Part shown: positions 1 to 10,731 of the stretch, one piece after another
Layout of the letters: each line of letters starts with the position of its first letter
Numbering within the stretch: position 1 is the first letter of the stretch
Assembly: GCA_026122225.1 (NCBI GenBank)
Contig: JANEZZ010000520.1
Location: forward strand, 992,001 to 1,056,000
DNA: 64,000 nt
Direction: 5' to 3'
Origin: Heloderma charlesbogerti
Taxonomy: Eukaryota > Chordata > Lepidosauria > Squamata > Helodermatidae
The notes under the pieces: generated by a model
The model's database searches: none
What the model was told of the DNA's origin: nothing
Seen by the model: only the letters and a program-made list of their open reading frames with translations
Position numbers and translations under genes: made by a program

Positions 1-390
1 CTAACCATGACATCTAACTCTATATTAATCTATTTTATACCATATGCAAGGGTTAAAAGCTTAGAAACAAGAGGTGTTGGGGGTGAGGCTTCAAACAAGT
101 AGGAGATGTACATTTTATACCCTATCCATTATACTCTCCTCCCCCATGCTGTTTTGTTGTTCTTCTCTGCTGCTTATATGTGTACTATTTCTTAATGATT
201 TGTGGATACTTTCTCCTTCAGAATTCTAGTCCAGTATTTGTGTGTGGAATCCCATCCTTTTAAGAAAATAGGATGAAACCCAAACTTTTGGTACAGCATG
301 TACACATTCTACAATGATGACAAAAGGGGATGTGGGGAAAAATATTCCTTCCACAGATTTTGCATTGTTTTGCTTTCTCTTTCCTTCTAG

Positions 391-495
391 AGTCCCATGT
401 TACCACACAATGGAACCCTGATGGCTGTGTATGAACAGTCTGGTTATTCCACTTCAGAGACATCACTGACAGCTATCATTTATAGCTCAGAAAAG
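391..495 (+). CDS. MUC6: MUC6 exon e1: part of VWD2 domain
   Basis: This 105-nt exon is entered at phase 0 after a TTCCTTCTAG acceptor and ends AAAAG/GTAAG. It encodes 35 residues beginning SPMLPHNGTLMAVYEQ and including SGYSTSETSL, a distinctive MUC6 D2 stretch. It is the first exon seen; the preceding intron runs off the window. Confidence 0.88.
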
Positions 496-625
496 GTAAG
501 TGTTCACCCCATAGAAACATAGCTGATGGCATACTACAAAAATAATCAAGCAAAGCAGGCAGAATCCAGCACAGAATTAGGTGCAGTTCAAAGCCCCATT
601 GATTTCATTTGAATTTAAATCTGTG

Positions 626-642
626 CACTTGATTGTGGGCAA
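626..642. repeat. Target-site duplication, left copy, of Penelope-like cluster
   Basis: CACTTGATTGTGGGCAA occurs here and again in direct orientation at 8534-8550, bracketing the whole inverted Penelope-like cluster. A 17-bp perfect repeat at both edges is best read as the duplication made on insertion. Confidence 0.75.
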
Positions 643-3055
643 TTAGAAATAAGCAAACAAGCATACAACTGTAAATAGGTCAAGTAATAATAATATACTG
701 TTATAACAATATGAACACACAATGAACGTAATGGGTGTTAGTGGTCTATTTAAAACAGATTGTTGTTGGAACAATATAATTATACATATGAAAACGATAT
801 GAATACAATTGTACATACATATATTGGAAGATAACAGAAGCATCTATATCACAGGTATATACATATAAATATTATAATTGGTTCAAGGATCTCAAAGTCC
901 GTCCAAAAAGTCTTACAGGAATCAGGTGTAATCCTGTGTCGCATATTAGTTGCTTCTTCAGATAAATAATAACTGTGAAGATATTCAGATCTATAATCAT
1001 ATATATATAGGCACACACCTGTGTGTGCATGCATATGCCCATACGTACATACACAGTATTTGTTGCATTTATATTCACACTAGTTGTCAGTTATTATCCT
1101 AATATATACATGTACAAAAACATTATTTCAAATAAACACAAACGTTCTTGTTAGGAATTGTTGCCATAATCTTATCAAAAATTATTTACATGAAAGCGGG
1201 GCTGTACTTTATAAACAAGGAAATTGTTTCAACTCACTGTCCTTAGACGCAACAAAAAACGCTGTGTCAGTACTGTAATCTGAATAGTTTTTCGAAAGAA
1301 GCCGCTTAAACTGCTGGCATAGCTTGCATTTTATCTTGATGCGTTGAGTCAGCAGCTGTGAGCACACCAATTCGGAGCAGGTTTTAAATACCCAGTGTTG
1401 AAAAAAAGGGCTAAGACATCCACATTACTATTAAAGGTATAGTGTTGGCTTCACATGCCATCAGGAAAATATCCCCAATACAAATGCCTTTATATGTTAC
1501 ACAAAAGATGCCAGATCCAGAGAAGCATTCAAACCTTTAGGGATCACAGACCATAATTTGAAAATCCACTCCGCCTTCTTACATAGCAGTAAGTTATTAT
1601 AATCTGTCCAATTTGTGGAATTAACATCCATAAAACAGCCTCTGGAGGAATTTCCATGGCCTCCACCTTATTAATAAAGGCCCTGGTTTCTTTCAAATAT
1701 GAAGGAATCTTGATGACCAAAGGACGTAGAAAATAGTCCAGATACTGTGATACAGGTTCCAAAATGGAATTAGAACCCGAGACAATCAGGTGACCGGGAG
1801 GTGGAAAATCAGGCTTTTTAATTTTAGGAAGGGTATAGATTACAGGAATACGTGGATACGGGTTCTGAAGGAATTTGGAGGTTTTTTTTCATTAATCAGC
1901 CCCAAAAGCATTGCTTCAGTTACCGTAGTAGTAATGATAAAAAAAAAATGTTTGGTAGGGTCATAGGAAATAGGTTTATAACAAGAAGAATCTTGTAATT
2001 GTCTATGAACCTCTTGCATGTAATCTTCCTTGTTAAGCACCACAATGGCACCACCTTTGTCTGCGTCCTTGATCACTATAGACTGATCCTTAGCCAATTC
2101 TTTCAAAATGTTCTGATCCTTCCTTGATAGATTATACCATCTTTTCATGGGCCTATGTTCAATATGTTCTATATCCCCAAGGACCAACTGTTCAAAAACT
2201 TGAATATGGGGATGAGTGATAGCTGGTATAAATCTCGACCTGTGTTGGAAGCAAGAAGATCTTGACTGTTCACTTTCACCGAAGAACTCCCTCAATTTTA
2301 ATTGTCATATAAGTCGAAAAAAATCAACACGGGTATGAAAGGCATTATATTCGGGTGTGGGAACAAAACTCAAACCCAAATTCAGAAGTCTAAATTCATC
2401 CTGCAATAACTCCCGCGATTATAAATTAACAACTAAATCCTGTTGCGTACCTTGCGTTGTGGACGAACAGAGGAAAAATTACTTCTAGATGGACGTGATC
2501 TTACCAACTGAATGCTTCTGCTGGGACCCTCATCACCCAAGGTTGCAGATGATTCCTCACCTGCTTCACTGGCATCTAAATCCATGGGGACATTCGAAAG
2601 ACCTTGCCAAGAAACCCACTTTTTATTTTTCTGAAAATGTTCTTTAGATAACCATTTTTAAACATTAGATTCTGAGTAATCCCATTCATCCCTAGAAAAT
2701 TTCTTAATTTTTGTGAATTTTAATTCAGATAGAAACAAATTGAGTTCTTTCTCTAAAGCTTGACATTTATTGGTAATCTCATCGGTGGAAAATTGTTCCT
2801 TAAATTTAGATTCAAAATTGTCAATATGTATGTTAACTTTTTCTGTTTCTTGTTGAGCTTGTATAATTAACAACATTAAATCAAACGAGCATTTATTTAA
2901 TATGAATGCCCATTTCATCTTAAAATCCATATCATCCAAGAACATCATTGGAGCTTTGTCGATTCTTAGACCCCTAGGGATTCTCTGGGATCTACAGTAA
3001 TCCATTAAGGAAGTAGTATGTAAATCATCAACATTTTGAATTACATCATTTTATC
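643..3055 (-). mobile_element. Penelope-like element, minus-strand copy, internally deleted
   Basis: Read on the minus strand from about 3055, the copy has an N-terminal coiled-coil-like segment (2658-3005), an early reverse-transcriptase segment with KDQSIVIKDADKGGAIVV (1840-2295), then a fragment with EPVSQYLDYFLRPL (1544-1762). At that point the frame jumps directly into the C-terminal end of the GIY-YIG region (WTDYNN at the 3' side), so the catalytic core of the reverse transcriptase and most of the endonuclease are missing. The ORFs are interrupted and the copy is dead. Its 3' part (643-1600) is repeated in inverted orientation in the plus-strand partner (3300-3560 and 7760-8500). Confidence 0.8.
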
Positions 3056-3721
3056 AATTGTGCAACCAAGCGAGTTATTTATGTTATTATTTGCCCATGT
3101 GGGTTATTGTATGTAGGAAAAACCTCTCGTACCATTCAAACTAGGATTATTGAACATCGGTCCAAATTAAGAAACTGCATTTTGGATGCTCCCTTGGGGC
3201 AACATTTTGCAGAACAGGCTCATATGCACGAGGACTTTAAGTTCCTAGTTATAGATAGAATTTATTCTCACAAACACAACTGGACAGATTATAATAACTT
3301 ACTGCTGTGTAAGGAGGTGGAGTGGGTTTTCAAATTACAGTCTGTGATCCCTAAAGGTTTGAATGCTTCTCTGGATCTGGCATCTTTTGTGTAATATATA
3401 AAGGCATTTGTATTGGGGATATTTTTCTGATGGCATGTGAAGCCAACACTATACCTTTAACAGTAATGTGGATGACTTAGCCCTTTTTTTTCAACACTGG
3501 GTATTTAAAACTTGTTATGAATTCTTGTGCTCACAGCTGCTGACTCAACTCATCGACTTTAGAGCAGGAGAAATTATCAGCCTGTGGCTTGAGGTTTGTT
3601 TGGTTACTTTGTGTCTCATTTCAAAGCAATTTTTTTCGGTAATGTACCGATAATACCCCCTTCATGCATCACTGCCTTGTTGTGGCCAAGGGGCTTGCGT
3701 AATTCAGTGAAGCCATAAGCT

Positions 3722-6700
3722 ATGCCGTGCAGGGCCACCCAAGACGGACAGGTCATGGTGGAGAGTTCTGACAAAATGTGGTCCACTGGAGAAGGAAATG
3801 GCAACCCACTCCAGTATTCTTGCCAAGAAAACCCCATGGAACGTATCACAAGGCTAAAAGAGATGACGCTGGAAGATGAGCCTCTCAGGTCGGAAGGTGT
3901 CCAATATGCTACTGGGGAAGAGCAGAGGGTATTTCCAAGTAGTGCCAGAAAGAGTGAAGCGGCTGGGCCAAAGCCGAAAGGACACTCAGCTGTGGATGTG
4001 TCTGGTGGTGAAAAGAAAATCCGATGCTGTAAAGAACAATATTGTTTAGGAACTTGGAATGTCAGATCAATTAATCAAGGTAAGCTAGAGGTGGTCAAAC
4101 ATGAGATGGCAAGATTGAACATCGGCATCTTGGGAATCAGCGAACTACAACGGACAAGCATGGGCGAATTTAATTCAGGTGACCATCATATCTACTACTG
4201 TGGGCAAGAATCCCTCAGAAGAAATGGAGTAGCTCTCATAGTCAATAAAAGGGTGGGAAAAGCAGTACTGGGGTACAATCTCAAAAATGATAGAATGATC
4301 TCAGTACGAATCCAAGGCAAACTATTCAACATCACAGTAATTCAAATCTATGCCCCAACCACTGAGGCCAAAGAAGCTGAGGTTGATCGGTTCTATGAAG
4401 ACCTACAACACCTTCTAGAACTAACACCAAAAAAAGATGTCCTCTTCATCATAGGGGATTGGAATGCTAAAGTAGGAAGTCAAGAAATCAGCGGGATAAC
4501 AGGCAAGCATGGCCTTGGTGTACAAAATGAAGCAGGACAAAGGCTACTAGAGTTTTGCCAAGAGAACACGCTGATCATGGCAAACACTCTTTTCCAACAA
4601 CACAAGAGGCGACTCTACACATGGACATCACCACATGGTCAATATCGAAATCAGATTGATTATGTCCTTTGCAGCCAAAGATGGAGAAGCTCTATACAGT
4701 CAGTCAAAACAAGACCTGGAGCTGACTGTGGCTCAGATCATGAGCTGCTTCTTGCAAAATTTCGGCTTAAATTGAAGAACATGGGGAAAACCACTAAACC
4801 ATTCAGGTATGATCTAAATCATATCCCTTATGAATATACAGTGGAGGTGACAAATAGATTTAAGAGATTAGACCTGATAGACAGAGTGCCTGAGGAACTA
4901 TGGACGGAGGTCCGTAACATTGTTCAGGAGGCAGCAACTCAATCCATCCCAAAGAAAAAGAAATGCAAGAAAGCCAAGTGGCTGTCTGATGAGGCTTTAC
5001 AAGTAGCTGAGGAAAGAAGGGAAGCGAAAAGCAAGGGAGAAAGGGGAAGATATAGCCAACTGAATACAGATTTCCAGAGAATAGCAAGGAGAGACAAGAA
5101 GGCCTTCTTAAATGAACAATGCAAAGAAATCGAGGAAAACAACAGAATGGGAAAGTCTAGAGATCTTTTCAAGAAAATCGGAGATCTCAAGGGAACGTTT
5201 TGGGCAAAGACGGGCATGATAAAGGACAAAGAAGGCAGGGACCTCACAGAAGCAGATGAGATTAAGAAGAGGTGGAAAGAATACACAGAAGAACTATACA
5301 GGAAAGATCTGAATGTCCCTGATAGCCATGACAGTGCAGTCACTGAACTTGAGCTGGACATCCTCGAGAGTGAAGTCAAGTGGGCCTTAGGAAGGATTAC
5401 TAACAACAAAGCTAGCGGAGATGACAGTATTCCAGCTGAGCTATTTAAAATCCTAAAAGATGATGCTGTTAAAGTGCTGCACTCAATATGCCAACAAATT
5501 TGGAACACTCAGCAGTGGCCACAAGACTGGAAAAGGTCAGTTTACATTGCAATTCCAAAGAAGGGCAATGCCAAAGAGTGTTCAAACTACCGTACAATTG
5601 CGCTCATTTCACATGCCAGCAAGGTGATGCTCAAAATCCTACAAGCTAGGCTTCAGCAGTATGCGAACCAAGAACTACCAGAAGTACAAGCTGGGTTTCG
5701 AAGAGGCAGAGGAGCTAGAGATCAAATCACCAGATTCGCTGGATCATGGAGAAAGCAAGAGAATTCTAGAAAAATGTCTATTTCTGCTTCATTGACTATG
5801 CTAAAGCCTTTGATTGTGTGGATCACAACAAACTGTGGCAAATCCTTAAAGAGATGGGAGTAGGGGTGGACGAAAGTCACTTACCTTTCGTCGAAGCTTG
5901 TTTGCGGTGGGGGGGAGGCGCTTCGCTGCTCCCCCCGCGAAGTTCAGGCCGGGGAGGAGGCTTCCCGCCTCGCCTGGCCACGAACTCGAAAGTTTTTTTG
6001 TTTTTTTTAATGCCCCCGTGATAGGCTACGTGACGATTAACGTAGCCTATCACGGCTAGATCTGCAAAGTCAGCCGTGATAGGCTACGTTAATCGTCACG
6101 TAGCCTATCACGGGTGACTTTAAAAAAAAAAAAAAAAAAGCGCGTACGCTAATGGCAGTCCCCATAGGGAGCCGCCATTCGCGTTCCTTATTTGGTCGCT
6201 GTAGTCTACGTAAATCTTTACGTAGACTACAGCGACCAAATAAGGAACGGGAATGGCGGCTCCCTATGGGGGCCGCCATTATCCTTACATGCTTTTTTTT
6301 TTTTTTTAAGTCACCTGTGATAGGCTACGTGACGATTAACGTAGCCTATCACGGCTGACTTTGCAAATCTAGCCGTGATAGGCTACGTTAATCGTCACAT
6401 AGCCTATCACGGGGGCGTTTTGTTTTGTTTTTTCTTTTATTGGAATGGCGGTGGCGGCAGCCACTCGAAAGACCGGCTGCCGCTCCCGCCCCGCACGAAC
6501 ACCCGCCGAACCGCCGGCCGGACCCGCCGCCGTGAGGGACATTCGGCGAAGATAAGTCCCGTCCCGGGGGGGGGGCGGGGGCGCAGAGGATTTCTCCCCG
6601 AAACTTGTTCGGGGGGCCGAACACATTGGCGCTCGGCCCCCCGAAGTTTCGGGGAGAAATTCTTCGCCATCCCTAGATGGGAGTACCAGACGACCTTACC

Positions 6701-7687
6701 TGTCTCCTGAGAAACCTGTACGAGGGTCAAGAAGCAACAGTAAGAACCAGACATGGAACAACCGATTGGTTCAAAATTGGGAAAGGAGTATGACAAGGCT
6801 GCATATTGTCTCTCTGCTTATTTAACTTATATGCAGAGTACATCATGAGAAATGCCAGGTTGGATGAATCACAGGTCGGAATTAAGATTGCTGGGAGAAT
6901 TATCAACATCCTCAGATACGCAGACGATACCACCCTCATGGCAGAAAGCGAAGAGGATCTAAAGAGCCTCTTGTTGAGGGTGAAAGTGGGGAGTGCAAAA
7001 GCTGGTTTGAAACTCAACATTAAAAAAACGAAGATCATGGCATCTGGCCCCATCACTTCCTGGCATATAGAAGGGGAAGAAATGGAAGCAGTGACAGATG
7101 TTATTTTCTTGGGCTCCAAGATCACTGCAGACGGTGACTGTAGCCATGAAATTAAAAGATGCTTGCTCCTTGGGAGGAAAGCTATGGCAAACCTAGACAG
7201 CATAGTAAGAAGCAGAGACATCACCTTGCCGACAAAGGTCCGTCTAATCAAAGCTATGGTTTTCCCAGTAGTAATGTATGGGTGTGAGAGCTGGACTATC
7301 AGGAAGGCTGAGCGCCGAAGAATTTATGCTTTCGAACTGTGGTGCTGGAGAAGACTCTTACGAGTCCCCTGGACTGCAAGGAGGTCAAATCAGTCAGTCC
7401 TAAAGGAAGTCAACCCTGACTGCTCATTGGAAGGACAGATCCTGAAGCTGAAGCTCAAATATTTTGGCCACCTAATGCGAAGAGAAAAGTCCCTGGAAAA
7501 GACCCTGATGCTGGGAAAGATTGAAGGCAAAAGGAGAAGGGGACGGCAGAGGATGAGATGGCTAGATAGCATCACCGATGCAATGAATATGAACTTGAAC
7601 ACACTCCAGGGGAGAGCGGAGGACAGGAAGGCCTGGTGTGCTATGGTCCATGGGGTCACGAAGAGTCGGACACGACTTAACGACTGA
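3722..7687 (+). pseudogene. BovB ORF: AP endonuclease plus reverse transcriptase, broken
   Basis: The N-terminal endonuclease/exonuclease/phosphatase domain shows LGTWNVRSIN, GDWNAKVG and GSDHELLLAKF. The reverse transcriptase shows NYRTIALI, QAGFRRGRGARDQI and, after the insertion, YADDTTLMA (codons from 6914). Breaks: a frameshift between about 5735 and 5790 sends the first frame to a stop at 5861, a hAT-type element sits at 5861-6675, and a TGA at 6792-6794 replaces what is normally an Arg codon (CGA to TGA). The 3' frame (6806-7687) is otherwise open. The element cannot make an intact protein. Confidence 0.9.
5861..6675 (+). mobile_element. Palindromic hAT-type nonautonomous element, copy 1
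   Basis: 815 bp, flanked by the 8-bp duplication GATGGGAG (5853-5860 and 6676-6683). The left end reads TAGGGGTGGACGAAAG and the right end CGCCATCCCTA, so the termini are imperfect inverted repeats. The interior has CG-rich subterminal segments, A/T homopolymers, and near-perfect hairpins around 6014-6055, 6077-6113, 6315-6355 and 6373-6412, surrounding a central palindrome at about 6140-6290. It has no coding capacity. It inserted into the BovB reverse-transcriptase frame. Confidence 0.85.
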
Positions 7688-8099
7688 ACAACAACAACCG
7701 ATATTACATGCTGTAAGTGTTGTTCTTTCTTAGCTCTGGCCTCTGGGAAGTTCTGTGAGATAAAATGCAAGCTATGCCAGCAGTTTAAGCAGCTTCTTTC
7801 AAAAAACTATTCAGATTACAATACTGACACAGCATTTTTTGTTGAGTCTAAGGATGGTGAGTTGAAACAATTTCCTTGTTTATAAAGTACAGCCCTGCTT
7901 TCATGTAAATAATTTTTGATAAGGTTATGGCAACAATTCCTAACAAGAACGTTTGTATTTATTTGAATGTTTTTTGTACATGTATACATTAGGATAATAA
8001 CTGACAACTAGTGTGAATATAAATGCAACAAATACTGTGTATGTACGTATGGGCATATGCATGCACACACAGGTGTGTGCCTGTGTATGCATATGTGTG

Positions 8100-8103
<4 letters not shown>

Positions 8104-8141
<38 letters not shown>
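8104..8141. repeat. (TA)n microsatellite
   Basis: An uninterrupted alternation of T and A lies inside the Penelope-like 3' region. The inverted partner near 1000 has only a short TA run, so the expansion followed duplication. Confidence 0.9.
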
Positions 8142-8143
<2 letters not shown>

Positions 8144-8533
8144 TATAGATCTGAATATATTTACAGTTAGCATTTATCTGAAGAAGCAACTCATATGCAG
8201 AACAGGATTACACCGTATTCCTGTAAAACCTTTTGGACGGACTTTGAGATCCTTGAACCAATTATAATATTTATATGTATATACCTGTGATACAGATGCT
8301 TCTGTTATCTTCCAATATATGTATGTACAATTGTATTCATATTGTTTTCATATGTATAATTATATTGTTGCAACAACAATCTATTTTAAATAAACCACTA
8401 GCACCCACTACGTTCATTGTGTGTTCATATTGTTATAACATTATAGTATTACTTGACCTATTTACAGTTGTGTGCTTGTTTGCTTATTTCTAATTGGTTT
8501 TTGCAACTGTGGCCCTTTTTTGTACTTAGTATA

Positions 8534-8550
8534 CACTTGATTGTGGGCAA
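8534..8550. repeat. Target-site duplication, right copy, of Penelope-like cluster
   Basis: Identical 17-mer to 626-642, in direct orientation. Confidence 0.75.
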
Positions 8551-8703
8551 CATCTTCAGATACTAGTACATGAGAATGGACCAGACTGGAAGGTGAGAAA
8601 AGTACCTGGATGCAATAGCCACAATATGAAAAGTTCCTCTTGAAAGTCAGTGTTTTTAATTTCCTGTGAGATATCAACTCTCACACAGTTTTAACCTCTA
8701 GAA

Positions 8704-8841
8704 CAGGGGTGGGGAACATGTGGCCTTCCAGATGTTTTGGCCTGCAACTCCCATCATCCCTCACCACTGGCTATGCTGGCTAGGGCTGATGGTAGCTATA
8801 GGCCAAAATATCTGGAGGGCCACTTGTTGTCTACCCCCATT
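8704..8841. repeat. Short inverted-repeat MITE (CAGGGGTGGGGAAC type)
   Basis: It starts CAGGGGTGGGGAACATGTGG and its halves are complementary (CCAGATGTTTTGGCC against GGCCAAAATATCTGG). Relatives occur at 30649, 32691 and 40140. The ends resemble hAT-type MITEs common in reptiles; the family name is not assigned. Confidence 0.6.
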
Positions 8842-8931
8842 CTATATCTATCCTGATTCATGGAAAGGTTTTCTTTAGCCCAGGTTGGCGTCTAACCCAG
8901 CTCTCCATTGAGGATTCTCTTTTCCACACAG

Positions 8932-9004
8932 GGCAAACTTAAGATTTCAAAAGAGGGCACTTTAACTGATGAAGATAAATTGAAGTGGTTACCTTATAAA
9001 GCAG
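8932..9004 (+). CDS. MUC6: MUC6 exon e2: VWD2 continued
   Basis: 73-nt exon (phase 0 in, phase 1 out) after CCACACAG, ending GCAG/GTAAGA. It encodes GKLKISKEGTLTDEDKLKWL followed by PYKA; the KWLPYK motif matches MUC6 D2. Confidence 0.88.
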
Positions 9005-9337
9005 GTAAGAAGGGAGAATATAGACCTTGCACTCACTAAATGGACAATCTTGACAATGTTGCATACGTTCTATATATTTTATATTATCTGTGTTAAAATA
9101 TGTTGTTACCCAACCTATGTTTTTGGGACAGGTGGCATACAAATTTAAATAAATAAACAACCATCCATCCATCCTATCATAGTAGCAAAAGTGTGATCAC
9201 TAGATAATGCAACATTTTAAGTACAAAATAGTCTACGTACAGGAATGTGTACGTGTGTCTGTATGTGTGTGTGTCAATATATTAATTTAAAGAGATAAGC
9301 CATAGTCAACAGTTTTGAATTATTTAATTTCTTTTAG
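9005..9337 (+). other. Intron e2-e3
   Basis: 333 bp. Contains a short AAATAAATAAAC run near 9150 and a GT-rich stretch near 9250; otherwise nothing recognised. Confidence 0.8.
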
Positions 9338-9475
9338 GGGACATTGCCATCTTCAAACAGTCATCTACTCACATTCAAATGCACACAGCCTTTGGCTTGG
9401 ATTTGGTAATTCAAACTGCTCCAGTGTTTCAAGCTTATATTAAAGTTGGACTTAACTTCAAAGGCAGAACCCAAG
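9338..9475 (+). CDS. MUC6: MUC6 exon e3: VWD2 continued
   Basis: 138-nt exon (phase 1 in and out). It encodes DIAIFKQSSTHIQMHTAFGL, then DLVIQTAPVFQAYIKVGLNF and KGRTQ. FQAY and the STH.QM.T.FGL pattern agree with MUC6 D2. It joins e4 to give the TQGLCGN junction. Confidence 0.9.
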
Positions 9476-10569
9476 GTAAACCAGATTCCATTGATCCTTG
9501 GCTTCAGGGACTGAAGGCTGTGAGTCTTTTATCAAAAAATAAACATAACAAGGAATGGATCCCATCCCCACCCACCAGCCTTGTTTTCTCCTTCCACTGC
9601 AATTAGAGGTGATCTGTACTTGTTTAGACTTTCCATAGATTTGACGTTGGACTTGGATAAATGTCATTTATTGTTAATAAATGATAATAAACGACAATGC
9701 CATTTATTGTTAATACTCTTCCAAGTTAGTTCATTAGTATGAACTAATTAGCTCCCATCCAGGAAGGAAGAAACACGTGTGGAAGCAGACTTCTACACAG
9801 GGGTGATTGAATCAGGAATTGCCAGCGCCACACAGAACTGATGCAGCTGCACATCTGGATTCACACCCAGAAACAAGGCATCAAATGTGATTGCCATCTG
9901 TACTGCACTATACATCATCTTGGGACGCTTGTTGTACACAGCTAGTTCTGGAATTCTGTCCTAAGGATGAAATGCTTGGTTGAAGGTGGAGCTTAGTTAT
10001 ATCCATCATATGGTTATTATTTCTATTTCATAGAAGCACATCCCTGTAATGATATATGCTGCCAAATTCCTCATGAACTAGATCTCCGGCTAGGTTCTGG
10101 ATGGAGTAGACTGAATTCTTGGATCTGTTCCAAATCTGACCTGGAAATTGTGTGAGATGAAAACTAGCATGGCCTGGGGACATCTTTAGATTGTGACAGG
10201 CTTCTCCATATTGGAACAAAGGCCTTTGGTGCAGTGGAAGGGTCAAATATATCACTGACTTGCTCTGCCATGGAGGCTTTCTAGACTACTAGGGATTGGA
10301 GGCACACTGCATGCCTCTGCACTTTGGCAGAGGCTATTTCAGATATATAAGTATCTGCAAAAACCATTTTGGGAAGACCAGAATGTGTTTGCTCCAGGCT
10401 CCACAAAACCTTTATGGAGCAGAAACCTGCATATTGCTTCTTGTAGTGGTTGTGTATGGTACAGGTGTAGTGCACTGGCCTAACACAGAATTAACCAGAC
10501 ACTTTTCATTGTTACTATAAGAAACTGTCCCTTGCTTTTCATTCCACCCATGTCTTTCCATGTCACCAG
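9476..10569 (+). other. Intron e3-e4
   Basis: 1.1 kb with no recognisable gene, RNA or repeat beyond short A/T-rich runs near 9680. Confidence 0.7.
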
Positions 10570-10731
10570 GGCTGTGTGGTAACTACAATAGAGAAACCAC
10601 AGATGACTTCATGACCAGCATGAATATTATTGAAGGAACAGCACCACTCTTTGTGGATTCTTGGAGATCAGGGCATTGCAACCCTGCCATCGAAAGAGAT
10701 ACAGATCCTTGTTCTATGAGTCAACTGAATA
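10570..10731 (+). CDS. MUC6: MUC6 exon e4: end of VWD2, start of C8-2
   Basis: 162-nt exon (phase 1 in and out). It encodes LCGNYNRETTDDFMTSMN, then EGTAPLFVDSWRSGHC and ERDTDPCSMSQLN. The first cysteine of the CGLCG motif is absent at this site (TQGLCGN after splicing), as I recall for human MUC6 D2; the complete motif is kept in VWD3. Confidence 0.92.

Larger units (their letters stand above)
3653..7696 (+). mobile_element. BovB (RTE-clade) LINE, near full length, interrupted by hAT-type element
   Basis: About 3.2 kb once the 815-bp insertion and one copy of its target duplication are removed, close to the usual BovB size. It is flanked by ACCGATA at 3646-3652 and 7697-7703, a likely target duplication, and ends in the BovB-type (ACA)n tail. 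It begins with the BovB 5' region (CTCCAGTATTCTTGCC near 3810). Confidence 0.92.
3056..8533 (+). mobile_element. Penelope-like element, plus-strand partner, GIY-YIG end, split by BovB
   Basis: This half lies head-to-head with the minus-strand copy. Positions 3060-3394 encode a GIY-YIG endonuclease domain (VIYVIICPCGLLYVGKTSR, then RIIEHRSKLRN and a C-terminal EVEWVFKLQ). The 3' untranslated part continues to about 3652, is interrupted by BovB (3653-7696), and resumes at 7704, matching the inverse of the 643-1310 region. It ends with about 38 extra bases before the right 17-bp target duplication. No reverse transcriptase is present in this half. Confidence 0.78.
496..8931 (+). other. Intron after e1, filled by nested transposons
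   Basis: The 8.4-kb intron is mostly the Penelope-like cluster (643-8533) with BovB and a hAT-type element nested inside it. Positions 496-625 and 8842-8931 hold nothing I recognise. A short MITE lies at 8704-8841. Confidence 0.85.

Noticed and set aside
4939..5508. 189-codon antisense frame in BovB
   Set aside because: Complement of the Lys/Glu-rich linker of the BovB protein; no independent support.
6014..6412. Hairpins of the palindromic elements as regulatory sites of MUC6
   Set aside because: They travel with the transposon and occur in BovB, LTR and intron contexts alike; nothing links them to this gene.
3653..7696. BovB as evidence for a ruminant genome
   Set aside because: BovB is also abundant in squamates, and the Penelope-like element, CR1 tail and MITE content exclude a ruminant.
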